DNA from: CALOFP01 sp942492635
Lineage (GTDB): Bacteria > UBP6 > UBA1177 > CALOFP01
NCBI GenBank assembly: GCA_942492635.1
Contig: CALOFP010000002.1
Location: forward strand, 744,001 to 808,000
Direction of reading: 5' to 3'
DNA: 64,000 nucleotides
Shown here: one piece after another, positions 16,579-25,248 of the stretch
How positions within the stretch are numbered: the first letter of the stretch is position 1
Layout of the letters: the number at the start of each line of letters is the position of its first letter
Translations under genes and position numbers: made by a program
The notes under the pieces: generated by a model
Seen by the model: the letters and a program-made list of their open reading frames with translations, nothing else
Databases searched by the model: none
What the model was told of the DNA's origin: nothing

Positions 16579-17526
16579 TCACTGATTTGATTTTTTCATG
16601 TTGAAGGTTTCATCAATCACATATTCGGGTCTGTTTTTAACCTCGTCGAAAATTATGCTCAGATATTCACCGACGATTCCAAGGGTTAGCAGCTGAACTC
16701 CACCGAAAAATATGATGATAATCAATGTCGACGCCCAACCGTCCAGAGGTCGTGTGTATTTGCTGATAATAACATAAAGAACGAGAAAAAGGGAAAATGC
16801 CAGGCAGATAAAGCCGAGATTTGTGGCCAGTTTCAACGGTCTTTTTGAGAATGAAAAGGTGATATGCAGTGCAAGATTAAGCAATTTTTTATAGTTGTAT
16901 TTACTGGTTCCCGCCAGCCGCGGTTTTCTTTCATAAAGAAAAGGAACCTGCTTGAATCCGACCCATGTGAGTAGTCCCCTCACATATTTGTTTTTCTCGT
17001 TAAGTTTCTTGAATTCATCTGTTACCTTTTTGTTGACCAGCCGGAAGTCTCCCGTGTCAACGGGAAATTTTACTTCGGAAAGATAGTTGAAGAGACGGTA
17101 GAAAAGTTTGGATGTCAATTTCTTTGTGAACGTCTCCCCATCCCTCGATTTTCTGACTCCGTAAACAACATCGCATTTCTCTTTTTCATAGAGTTCGACC
17201 ATTTCCGGAAAAAGTTCTGGAGGATCCTGCAAGTCTGCATCCAGAATAAATGATATGTCCCCGGATACATGGTTTAATCCCGCCGCTGTTGCTGCTTCAT
17301 GACCGAAATTTCTGGAAAAACTGATGATTTTTACATGATTGTCAGTTTCTGATATTTCCTTTAATATGCTCAGTGTTCCGTCGACACTGCCGTCATTTAC
17401 AAATATCATTTCGTAAGTATCGCAGTGGTTGGCTTCCATTACAGCTGTAATGCGTCTCCATGTTTCCCTGATGCCCTCCTCTTCGTTAAAGCAGGGTATG
17501 ATCACCGAAATATTGTGGTTTTTCAT
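16579..17526 (-). CDS. Family 2 glycosyltransferase with C-terminal membrane anchor (GtrB/ArnC/DPM1-like)
   Basis: The 315 residues start with a GT-A fold: SVIIPCFNEEEGIRETW, IFVNDGSVDGTL, the FGHEAATAAGL stretch and the metal-binding ILDADLQDPPEL. Two transmembrane helices near the C-terminus (FICLAFSLFLVLYVII and LIIIIFFGGVQLLTLGIVG) and GEYLSIIFDEVKNRPEYVI are typical of enzymes that load a sugar onto undecaprenyl phosphate at the cytoplasmic face. Its start overlaps the stop of the membrane glycosyltransferase gene upstream (ATGA), which would use such a lipid-linked sugar on the outer face. The sugar is unknown. Confidence 0.9.
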   Translation of the reverse strand: MKNHNISVIIPCFNEEEGIRETWRRITAVMEANHCDTYEMIFVNDGSVDGTLSILKEISETDNHVKIISFSRNFGHEAATAAGLNHVSGDISFILDADLQDPPELFPEMVELYEKEKCDVVYGVRKSRDGETFTKKLTSKLFYRLFNYLSEVKFPVDTGDFRLVNKKVTDEFKKLNEKNKYVRGLLTWVGFKQVPFLYERKPRLAGTSKYNYKKLLNLALHITFSFSKRPLKLATNLGFICLAFSLFLVLYVIISKYTRPLDGWASTLIIIIFFGGVQLLTLGIVGEYLSIIFDEVKNRPEYVIDETFNMKKSNQ

Positions 17527-19721
17527 TTGCCTTTCTCCTCACCAGTTGTTACCTTCACAACGTCTTTTCTGCAAACCGGAGCAATAGCGTCAATTGCAGC
17601 GCCTTCTCTTCCTGAAATTCCGGCAATTGAAAAATCATTCGGACAGATAAAACGGAAATTTTTACCGGCATCTGTACCTGCACTTTCAGATGTTCTTGTT
17701 ACCCCTTGGCTGTTTTTGCATATGAGGGCTATTTTGTTGACAATTCGACCTGCTTTTCCTGTAAACCCGACGGCTTTTTCTCCTTCATTGCAAGAGAGTG
17801 TTTTCCATTTGCCCTGGTATTTTATGTTTCCCTTTGCCGGTCCTTTCGTCTCTTCTTTACCTGCAGCTGAGGCGCAGAAAGGGATGAGGTAGTTGATGTT
17901 GCGTTTATGTTTTACTTTGATGGAAGAGACCGGGTTTTCATCAGGACAGATCCATGAGAAACGACCTCCGCCTTTTCCCCCCGCAGGATTAAAGAAGTAG
18001 AGGTTTTCGTTTTCAGGAAACATCTTTTTTGTTATTTCAGGTAGCTTTGCGTTGTCTTTAACCCACTTTATGGGCGGATGATTGGGATTAACCAGCCATT
18101 TCCAGAGCAACGAATGGGGAAGATTTATTGATTTAAAAGCTACAGGTTCCTTAAACTTCCTACTCAGAACAACAGCGACAAATCTCCTGTTCCAAACATA
18201 CAACGGGTGTTGCCTGGATATTATTTCGAGGTCTTGTTTCCCAGCCAGTGAAATACGTTTTGTGTCGATAATCAAGACTGTATCCTTTCCTTTTCTTTTC
18301 AAGGTTTCGGCGCTGGAAATGTTGCGGATTGAACGATGGGGGGTGTCGAGGTAAAAATTAAACTCAATTCTTCTATTTACAATGGAGCTGTGAACCAGAA
18401 AGTAGGATTTTTCTCTGGGGAACAGTTTGTGGAGCTCTCTGGCCCACATAATCTCTTCATACTGGTCGTAGTAATTCTTTCCAACGTAGGCTGCGTGACC
18501 GGAATTAAATCCCCATAACAGTTGCCTCCAGGCAAAATTCCATTGAATGATGAGGAGAATTGAAATGACTGCGGCGAAAACAGTAAGGGCGATTTTTCGG
18601 ATCTTGCCGTTTTTAAGCAGTTTCTCCATCGTGTCCCAGGTGGTTCCGATTAATGTGGCACCGCCTATCGCAACGGCGACACCACCGTAATAGATCCAGT
18701 AGCAGTGAATTTTTCCGGCATTTTTGAAAAGTGTTGAGTGCACAATTTGGGTTAGGAAGAATATAATCGCAATGAAATCGATATAGCCCGCTTTTCCCCG
18801 AAGGGTCTTTACCGTGAAGTAGATCAACCAGGTTGCCAGAAGTGTGAAAGGAATCGCTCCCCATATGTCGAAAACACGTAGATTGTGTTTCAGATAGTTG
18901 GTTACAGGTGCTGATCTGTGGAAAAAGGCACCGATGATATCGTCTGCCCCGCCCCATGAAAAGTAGAAAAAACCGAACAGCAACGCGGCATTCAGAAGGA
19001 CGACAGCTGAGAATACAGCGATCCAGGTGTACTCTTTTCTCCAGGAAAAAAGGTTTTTTCTATATTTGATTACCGTCACAAAAAAGATGTGAAGTGCAAG
19101 AAACAGAGCGATGTAGTAACCGGGCCAATCGAACTGGGTCGCCATCGTAACGTTGATCATCGTGTAGATAAAATGCTTCTTTGACTTATCCTTAATCCAC
19201 AGAATGTAGCTGTAGACAAGCAGAAGACACCAGAATATTCCTCCCTGTTCATGATCTATCATATTCGCAAAAATCAGATTGATCGGAAGCAGTGCATAGA
19301 TGAACATCGAAATGACTGCACGCTTCCTGTCGCTAAGGTCCTTTACGATTTTGTAAAGAAGAGGGAGTGTCAAAAAACTGTATGTTGCCGGCACGATTCT
19401 TCCGGCCCACTCCGAAAATCCGAATATAGCGTGAGTAATGATTATATGAAAATGTATCATAATGGGGTGGTGAAGGTATAGAGTGTGCGGGTGTGGAGGC
19501 GTTAGTCCCATATGCATGCGCGCCTGACCCCAGACCCAGAATCTAAGAGTGTTTCTCGCCGCCTGGGAGTATGCTGCACTGTTGAATCCGTTGTGGCCCC
19601 ACTGCCAGTAGTTGGCTATTGCAAAATAGCAGCCTACCAAAAACCATGCTGAAATGGCAACTACAGATGTGAAAAACAGGGCTTTTTTTAACTTTTCCGA
19701 TAGTGGAGTAGGCGAGTTCAT
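17523..19721 (-). CDS. ArnT/PMT-like membrane glycosyltransferase with Cys-rich external domain
   Basis: The 732-residue protein has about ten N-terminal membrane segments with GT39-like features: an early periplasmic loop (NGFNSAAYSQAARNTLR, then HHPIMIHFHIIIT) and EWAGRIVPATYSFLTLPLLY. Residues about 470-730 are a soluble external portion with repeated CP(D/N)(E/D)...PVSSI and GREGAAIDAIAPVC units, four or more cysteines in pairs, not part of standard ArnT. The enzyme probably transfers a sugar from polyprenyl phosphate to a surface acceptor. It overlaps the GtrB-like gene by four bases, forming a two-gene operon that diverges from the polymer operon at 20251. The acceptor is unknown. Confidence 0.8.
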   Translation of the reverse strand: MNSPTPLSEKLKKALFFTSVVAISAWFLVGCYFAIANYWQWGHNGFNSAAYSQAARNTLRFWVWGQARMHMGLTPPHPHTLYLHHPIMIHFHIIITHAIFGFSEWAGRIVPATYSFLTLPLLYKIVKDLSDRKRAVISMFIYALLPINLIFANMIDHEQGGIFWCLLLVYSYILWIKDKSKKHFIYTMINVTMATQFDWPGYYIALFLALHIFFVTVIKYRKNLFSWRKEYTWIAVFSAVVLLNAALLFGFFYFSWGGADDIIGAFFHRSAPVTNYLKHNLRVFDIWGAIPFTLLATWLIYFTVKTLRGKAGYIDFIAIIFFLTQIVHSTLFKNAGKIHCYWIYYGGVAVAIGGATLIGTTWDTMEKLLKNGKIRKIALTVFAAVISILLIIQWNFAWRQLLWGFNSGHAAYVGKNYYDQYEEIMWARELHKLFPREKSYFLVHSSIVNRRIEFNFYLDTPHRSIRNISSAETLKRKGKDTVLIIDTKRISLAGKQDLEIISRQHPLYVWNRRFVAVVLSRKFKEPVAFKSINLPHSLLWKWLVNPNHPPIKWVKDNAKLPEITKKMFPENENLYFFNPAGGKGGGRFSWICPDENPVSSIKVKHKRNINYLIPFCASAAGKEETKGPAKGNIKYQGKWKTLSCNEGEKAVGFTGKAGRIVNKIALICKNSQGVTRTSESAGTDAGKNFRFICPNDFSIAGISGREGAAIDAIAPVCRKDVVKVTTGEEKGK

Positions 19722-20250
19722 TTTGTCACCGACAAACAGTTGTTTAACAAATGAATTATTGATAATTGATTGTTAATGTCAATTTTTTTAAAACAATTCT
19801 ACGAATACCAATAGGGTTCTCATCGTGATGTGGATAGATACGAAACAAAGTTTGATCTGCATTGATCCTTTGAGTTGTGAGTGCGCCTTAATTGTCTAGT
19901 GATCCTGAAGTTATAAGAAATTTTAATCTTCAAATTATGTTTCTTTGAAAGACCGGTCCATCTTCCTTGAACTGATTTTTAGAGTTTAGTTACAATGACA
20001 ACTTCCGGATAGTATACATTGCAGTTTGATTATGGATAATTGTGCCCCCCCTATCGTGATCTGTTTGATGGCAAATGTTAATTTGTTGTTGAAATTTCGA
20101 ATAAATCGGTATTATATTTCACAAATAGGTCTACATCGGGACCACTTTATGCGCAGCTGCTTTTCTTGACAATAATGCATGGGGTCATATATTCTCTTGT
20201 TCGAATGAATTGTTTTTTAAGTTTTCAAATTTTGTGAAAGGTTTTTGTTA
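19722..20250. other. 529-base divergent intergenic region
   Basis: AT-rich, without a gene. It separates the minus-strand glycosyltransferase pair from the plus-strand polymer operon and so should hold promoters for both. Two plus-strand candidates are visible: TTGAAA (20089) with TTATAT (20112) at 17 bases, and TTGACA (20166) with TATATT (20188) at 16 bases. The second is the better match. Confidence 0.5.
20166..20193 (+). promoter_or_regulatory. Sigma-70-type promoter for the surface-polymer operon
   Basis: TTGACA and TATATT are separated by 16 bases, with the -10 box 57 bases before the ATG at 20251. The match is five to six of six at each box, and the site faces the operon. Confidence 0.55.
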
Positions 20251-22821
20251 ATGGATTTCATTTATACCGTCTTTATTTTTCCTCTCGAAACTATAATGAA
20301 GCTTGTTCTTGAGGGTGTTCTCTCTTTTACAGGTAATCCTACAGCTTCGCTTTTCGGCGTTAGTGTTGTGGTTACTCTCGGTTCACTTCCCCTCTACCAC
20401 ATGGCCGAAAAGTGGCAGGAGCGGGAGCGGGCCGTTCAGCAGAAACTGAAACCGAAAGTTGATGAGTTTAAGAGCGTTTTTAAAGGCTCGACCCTGAACG
20501 CATATCTGAGCACACTTTACCTTCAGAATCGCTACCACCCCATTTTCGCCGTAAGGACCTCATTCGGGCTTCTGATTCAAATTCCTTTCTTCTTTGCAGC
20601 CTATCACCTTCTTTCAAACTACTCAGCCTTCAACGGTGTTCAAACATGGCTGTTCAGTGACCTGGGGAAACCCGACGGCATGCTGAAGCTGGGAGGAGTT
20701 GCAATCAATATAATGCCCTTTGTGATGACTGGTATAAACCTTGCTTCGGCATCAGTCTATGGGAAAAAAATAACTTTCAAGGAGAAGGGGCAGCTCTATG
20801 GAATGGCACTTCTCTTCCTTGTACTTCTCTATAACTCTCCGAGTGCCCTTCTTTTCTACTGGACATGTAACAACCTCTTGAGTCTTGTGAAAAACACAGT
20901 CTATGCGGTTCTCTATCCCAACGGAGAGCTTACGGCGGAAGTTGTATCGAAAAAGAAACGAACAGCTCTCCCGCAAGAGGGGGAAAAACAGCTTTTTATA
21001 CTTGCCCTTCTGTGCACATCAATTCTTGTTTTTGTAGCCCTGCCCATGACTGTACTCTCGTCAGGTATTGCCGGCGAATTTGAGGAGAACCTATCTTACT
21101 ATCTTTCGCATATGATCATGTGCGGTTTTGTTTTCTCCATAACGATGGGAACTATATACAACTTCGTTGCTCCGAGATGGAAAAAGGTCCTTCTCTGTAT
21201 TATTTCCCTTGTTTCGATCTACGCCGTGATAAACGCCTTTATTTTTCCCGCGAATTACGGAGATATGAGTCAATTCTTCTTTAATGATAAAATTGTCGTC
21301 TCGTGGATATCAATTGTCTCGAATGCACTTCTGTTGACCTCAGTTTCGGTTGCACTCTCTTATCTGTTTCTTAAAAAGAAAACGAAGCTTCTTGTCTCTT
21401 TCTTTTCGATCTGTTTGATATCCTTAACTTTTCTTGTTGTCAAAGAGTCTTACACATTTATGGACAAGAGAAAAGGCTACAATGCAGCAACCGCTTCCAG
21501 GCTTGATAAGGCATTCACATTTTCAAAAAATAAGAAGAATGTTGTGGTGCTTATGCTTGACAGGTTTATTGGGGGATATGTTCCGCAGATATTGAAATTT
21601 CTTCCTGAAATTAAAGATGAGTTTGATGGATTTACGTGGTATTCCGAATCGTTGTCCACAGGAAGCTGCACTATTTCCGGGGTGCCTTCGATAATGGGAG
21701 GCTGGGATTACCACCCGAGGGAAATTCATACAACCAGAAAAGATGTTCCTCTTATGGAAAAACTGAATGAGTCAACTAGGATAATGCCCTACAATTTTTC
21801 AAAAGCCGGTTTCGATGTCTCAATATACTCAGGCCTTTCTAGGTGGTTGAAAAAATCGGATAAGAGATATCTCGAAAATGTAAAGCATGAGGATCTTTCC
21901 AGCAAGTACCATGCCCTTTGGCTTAAGGATCGAAACAAGAAGCTGGGCATAGACAGAACAAGGGAAAAGCTGGCTATGTTCGGACTTTTCAGGGTAGCTC
22001 CTCCGTTTTTAAGAAAAAAAATCTATGACAAGGGGAAATGGAATCTTATCAGGGCCGAAAAACCTGTTGCCATAAAAAACAGGAACAAATTCGTCTCTTT
22101 CAGTGAGAATAGCAGTTACAGAATAAAAACCACAATAAAGAACTGGAGCATTCTGGACTATCTGCCTGAGTTGTCGAAAAGTTCTGATTCCGTCAAGGGT
22201 CAGTTTTACTACATGTCTAGTGATTTGACCCACGAACCATACATAATTGATTCAAACTTCAACATCAACATGTCCGGAAGGATCGACTATCCCAGGAGTA
22301 TGTACAACAAGTTCGGTAGAAGCCTCTATTCGCTGAAGCACCTCTATACGGATGCTGCCGCTCTGAAGCTCTTATCCGAATGGTTCAAGTGGATGAAGGC
22401 TGCGGGTGTATACGATAATACAAGAATTATTCTTGTGTCCGATCACGGCAGCAACATCTACAATCCCATGTTCAAGGGAAAACAAATTCCCGGGTCCAGG
22501 GGAAAGCTTCCTGCCGCAGCATTTCACAATATGGTTATGTTCAAGGATTTCAAATCTCACGGACAATTGGAGGAGAGTAAATCGTTTATGGTTACATGTG
22601 ATGTTCCCTCGCTCGCCATGGAGGGAGTCGTAGAAGGTGTGAATCCTTACACAGGAAATTCGATAAAAAAGGTTGAAGAGAAATTTCCATTCTATTTTTA
22701 CGATACCCAGTGGAGAAATGACAAACAGAAAAAGTATGAATACAGAGTCAAGGAGTCTTTCAAAGTTGATAAGGGCACTATTTTCAACCTGAAAAACTGG
22801 AGGACGGTAGATGAGAAGTAG
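20251..22821 (+). CDS. YidC/Oxa1-like insertase domain fused to an alkaline-phosphatase-fold (sulfatase/LtaS-like) domain
   Basis: The start is ATG 20251; a TTG six bases earlier lacks a better ribosome-binding site. Residues about 1-230 match YidC/Oxa1: LGSLPLYHMAEKWQERERAV, RYHPIFAVRTSFGLLIQIPF, FSDLGKPDGML, NIMPFVMTGINLA and SPSALLFYWTCNNLLSLVKN. Five or so further membrane segments follow (about 250-410). Residues about 430-800 are an external sulfatase-fold domain: NVVVLMLDRF, the nucleophile region STGSCTISGVPSIMGG, and the metal motif ILVSDHGSN. At 856 residues it is much longer than either family alone. It overlaps a CDP-glycerol-type transferase gene. A phosphoglycerol- or phosphoethanolamine-transferase role is inferred; the function of the YidC part is unclear. 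Confidence 0.85.
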   Translation: MDFIYTVFIFPLETIMKLVLEGVLSFTGNPTASLFGVSVVVTLGSLPLYHMAEKWQERERAVQQKLKPKVDEFKSVFKGSTLNAYLSTLYLQNRYHPIFAVRTSFGLLIQIPFFFAAYHLLSNYSAFNGVQTWLFSDLGKPDGMLKLGGVAINIMPFVMTGINLASASVYGKKITFKEKGQLYGMALLFLVLLYNSPSALLFYWTCNNLLSLVKNTVYAVLYPNGELTAEVVSKKKRTALPQEGEKQLFILALLCTSILVFVALPMTVLSSGIAGEFEENLSYYLSHMIMCGFVFSITMGTIYNFVAPRWKKVLLCIISLVSIYAVINAFIFPANYGDMSQFFFNDKIVVSWISIVSNALLLTSVSVALSYLFLKKKTKLLVSFFSICLISLTFLVVKESYTFMDKRKGYNAATASRLDKAFTFSKNKKNVVVLMLDRFIGGYVPQILKFLPEIKDEFDGFTWYSESLSTGSCTISGVPSIMGGWDYHPREIHTTRKDVPLMEKLNESTRIMPYNFSKAGFDVSIYSGLSRWLKKSDKRYLENVKHEDLSSKYHALWLKDRNKKLGIDRTREKLAMFGLFRVAPPFLRKKIYDKGKWNLIRAEKPVAIKNRNKFVSFSENSSYRIKTTIKNWSILDYLPELSKSSDSVKGQFYYMSSDLTHEPYIIDSNFNINMSGRIDYPRSMYNKFGRSLYSLKHLYTDAAALKLLSEWFKWMKAAGVYDNTRIILVSDHGSNIYNPMFKGKQIPGSRGKLPAAAFHNMVMFKDFKSHGQLEESKSFMVTCDVPSLAMEGVVEGVNPYTGNSIKKVEEKFPFYFYDTQWRNDKQKKYEYRVKESFKVDKGTIFNLKNWRTVDEK

Positions 22822-24118
22822 ATTAGCTCCTGTTCTTTTTGTAGTTTTTGTATTACCTCTGCCGCTTTTCGGTTACCTTGATCCGGGATCTGGTAGTATG
22901 CTTTTTTCCGCAATGGTCGGTATTGTTGCCACACTCTTTTTTGTTGCTAAGGGACTCTTTTTCAAACTGGCAAGCGTTCCGGGATACATCTCAGGAAGGA
23001 AGTCTGTCAAACAGGGGACTCGCAACATCGTTTTCTACTCAGAGGGAGGTCAATACTGGAATGTATTCAAGCCCATCATCCAAGAGCTGAACAGAAGGGG
23101 TGTTGAGTGTAGTTATCTCACAAGCAAAGAGAACGACCCGGGGCTTTGTTCCGGACTCGAAAATGTTGAGGCCCGTTATATCGGTGACGGAAATAAAGCG
23201 TTTTTTATGCTAAATACAATTGAAGCAGATCTTTGTGTAATGACCATTCCCGGACTCGATGTCCTCCAGATAAAAAGAAGCAAGGGCGTGAAAAAATACT
23301 GTCACATTACCCACTCAGCAGGCGGCTGCAGCGGATACTCAACCTTCGGCCTCGACTACTACGACATTGTACTTACAGGTGGAGAGGCTGATAAGAGGGT
23401 TGTTGAGGAGCTTGAAAAAGTACGAAATATTCGTGAAAAAAAGGTGGAAGTAATAGGTTGCACCTATCTCGATGTTTTGAGAGAGCAGCTGGCTGAGATT
23501 GAGAAAAGTGATTCCGAAGCCAGCAACGGCAGGAAAACGGTACTTGTCTCTCCCACATGGGGGCAGCACTCTCTTCTCAATAAATTCGGTGAGAGAATCC
23601 TCACAGAAATGACTGCGGAAGATAAGGTCAATATCATAATCAGACCCCATCCCCAGAGTTTTATTTCCGATAGTGAAATGATCGATCGACTGATGAAGAA
23701 GTTTCCTGAAAGTGAAACACTCAAGTGGGACAGGGAACCCAACGGGCTGAAATCGATGGCTCAGGCAGATCTGATGATAAGCGACTTTTCAGGCATCATA
23801 TTCGATTTTCTTTTCCTCTTCGAAAAGCCGGTCATCACTTTCAAGGGACAGTACGACAAGAGAGGGAAGGATTCCATGGATCTTTCCTACGAACCGTGGA
23901 ACATTTCCGTTCTGGACAAGATCGGCGAGACCTTGAAAGAGGACGAGATAGATCTGCTGCCGGAAAAGATTACCAAGTTTATAGACAACAGTCATTCATT
24001 TCTCAACGCATTGAAAGATCTCAGAAGTGACATGGATAAATACCCTGGAGAGTCCGGTATACGGGGAGCCGATCTGTTATTAAATTTTTTGAAAAATATT
24101 AAAGAAGGTAAGAATTAA
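22811..24118 (+). CDS. CDP-glycerol glycerophosphotransferase-family enzyme (TagB/TagF-like)
   Basis: The 435-residue protein begins with a membrane segment containing the YLDPGSGSMLFSAMVG motif, then a GT-B type transferase. Family marks are HITHSAGGCSGYSTFGLDYY, VSPTWGQHSL, NIIIRPHPQSF and DLMISDFSGIIFDFLFLFEK. These enzymes move glycerol- or ribitol-phosphate from its CDP form to a growing teichoic-type chain or capsule. The start lies inside the 3' end of the YidC-sulfatase gene (11-base overlap), so the two are translationally linked. In a diderm it would build a phosphodiester-linked surface glycan rather than wall teichoic acid. The exact donor is presumably made by the cytidylyltransferase fusion at 25249. 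Confidence 0.88.
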   Translation: MRSRLAPVLFVVFVLPLPLFGYLDPGSGSMLFSAMVGIVATLFFVAKGLFFKLASVPGYISGRKSVKQGTRNIVFYSEGGQYWNVFKPIIQELNRRGVECSYLTSKENDPGLCSGLENVEARYIGDGNKAFFMLNTIEADLCVMTIPGLDVLQIKRSKGVKKYCHITHSAGGCSGYSTFGLDYYDIVLTGGEADKRVVEELEKVRNIREKKVEVIGCTYLDVLREQLAEIEKSDSEASNGRKTVLVSPTWGQHSLLNKFGERILTEMTAEDKVNIIIRPHPQSFISDSEMIDRLMKKFPESETLKWDREPNGLKSMAQADLMISDFSGIIFDFLFLFEKPVITFKGQYDKRGKDSMDLSYEPWNISVLDKIGETLKEDEIDLLPEKITKFIDNSHSFLNALKDLRSDMDKYPGESGIRGADLLLNFLKNIKEGKN

Positions 24119-24120
24119 TA

Positions 24121-25230
24121 ATGAATATTTCAATAATCGGTGCTGGTAATTTGGGACATGCGATTGCCGTTGCCTCTTCGCACTTTTTTGGAAAAACAAG
24201 CATTCTTACATCAAGTGTGGAGTCATCAAATCGGGAAATTGTTGCATATCTGCCTGAAGAGAAAAAAATTGTTGGCAGAGATGTGGTTTTTTCCGGAAAT
24301 CCCGAGGAGGTTATTTCTTCGGCAGATGTTGTTTTACTTACCGTTCCATCAAATATTATTTCCTCTAAACTCAGTGTGATTAAACCATATTTGAAAAAAA
24401 ATGCGATAGTGGGAAGCGTGGTTGCTTCAGGTGGCTTTTTTTGGATGGCCAAAAAAATTCTTGGTGAAAATGCCAGACTCTTTGCCTTTCAGAGGGTACC
24501 CTTCATATGTAGAATTGGACGGTCAGGTTCATATGTGAACATCACTGGGCTAAAAAAAGAGCTGTTCATGACCCACCTTGGCTTCGGAATGGAAAAAGAT
24601 GGACTGTTTTCCCTCATAAAAAAATTCGAGAAATCATTTCTGACGAAAATATTCTTACTTGATTCTTATCTTGAATCTACAATTTCAAATTCAAATCCGA
24701 TTCTTCATACATCCAGGCTCTTCTCTCTGCTTTCAATGGATACTCTTTCAAATCCGCTTTTTTTCTACGGGGATTGGGACCTTCAATCTTCTGAAATGCT
24801 TCTGGGCTGTGATTCTGAAATAGGGGAAATTCTGAGTAGACTTCCCGTACCGTTTCCCCATTTTAAATCACTTAAGGAGCATTATGAAGTTGCCGATGCC
24901 GAGGAGATGACGGAAAAACTCTCTTCAATCAAAGCTTTTCAATCAATTACATTCCCTCTGATTGAAAAGGGTCCAAAGGTTTCGGTTCCGGATCCTGACA
25001 ACAGATACTTCAGGGAAGATCTTCCATACGGGCTTCTTATTCTTAAAGCAATAGCTCAAATTACCAATGTAAGAACTCCGAATTTTGATAAAATAATTTT
25101 TAAGCTTCAGGAATTTATTGAAAAAAACTATTTGAGCTCTGACGGAACGTTGAGTGGTTCGGATATAGGTCATTCAGGAATTCCTCAAAATTTTGGTGTA
25201 ACCACCCTTGAGAAACTTGTCAATTTATAA
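24121..25230 (+). CDS. NAD(P)-dependent opine dehydrogenase-like protein
   Basis: The N-terminus is a Rossmann domain (ISIIGAGNLGHAIAVASSHF). The C-terminal half has SNPILHTSRLFSLL, similar to the catalytic NPxxH region of octopine/nopaline dehydrogenases, and REDLPYGLLILKAIAQITNV followed by RTPNFD, matching the family's EDVPYGL...TP segment. Length (369) is typical. Such enzymes reductively join an amino acid to a 2-oxo acid. Two bases separate it from the phosphotransferase gene and 18 from the next gene, so it is firmly in this operon, an unusual place for an opine dehydrogenase. Its product might supply an unusual amino-acid decoration for the polymer; this is inference. A more distant NAD-dependent dehydrogenase role is possible. 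Confidence 0.75.
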   Translation: MNISIIGAGNLGHAIAVASSHFFGKTSILTSSVESSNREIVAYLPEEKKIVGRDVVFSGNPEEVISSADVVLLTVPSNIISSKLSVIKPYLKKNAIVGSVVASGGFFWMAKKILGENARLFAFQRVPFICRIGRSGSYVNITGLKKELFMTHLGFGMEKDGLFSLIKKFEKSFLTKIFLLDSYLESTISNSNPILHTSRLFSLLSMDTLSNPLFFYGDWDLQSSEMLLGCDSEIGEILSRLPVPFPHFKSLKEHYEVADAEEMTEKLSSIKAFQSITFPLIEKGPKVSVPDPDNRYFREDLPYGLLILKAIAQITNVRTPNFDKIIFKLQEFIEKNYLSSDGTLSGSDIGHSGIPQNFGVTTLEKLVNL

Positions 25231-25248
25231 GATATACAGGTAAAAATT

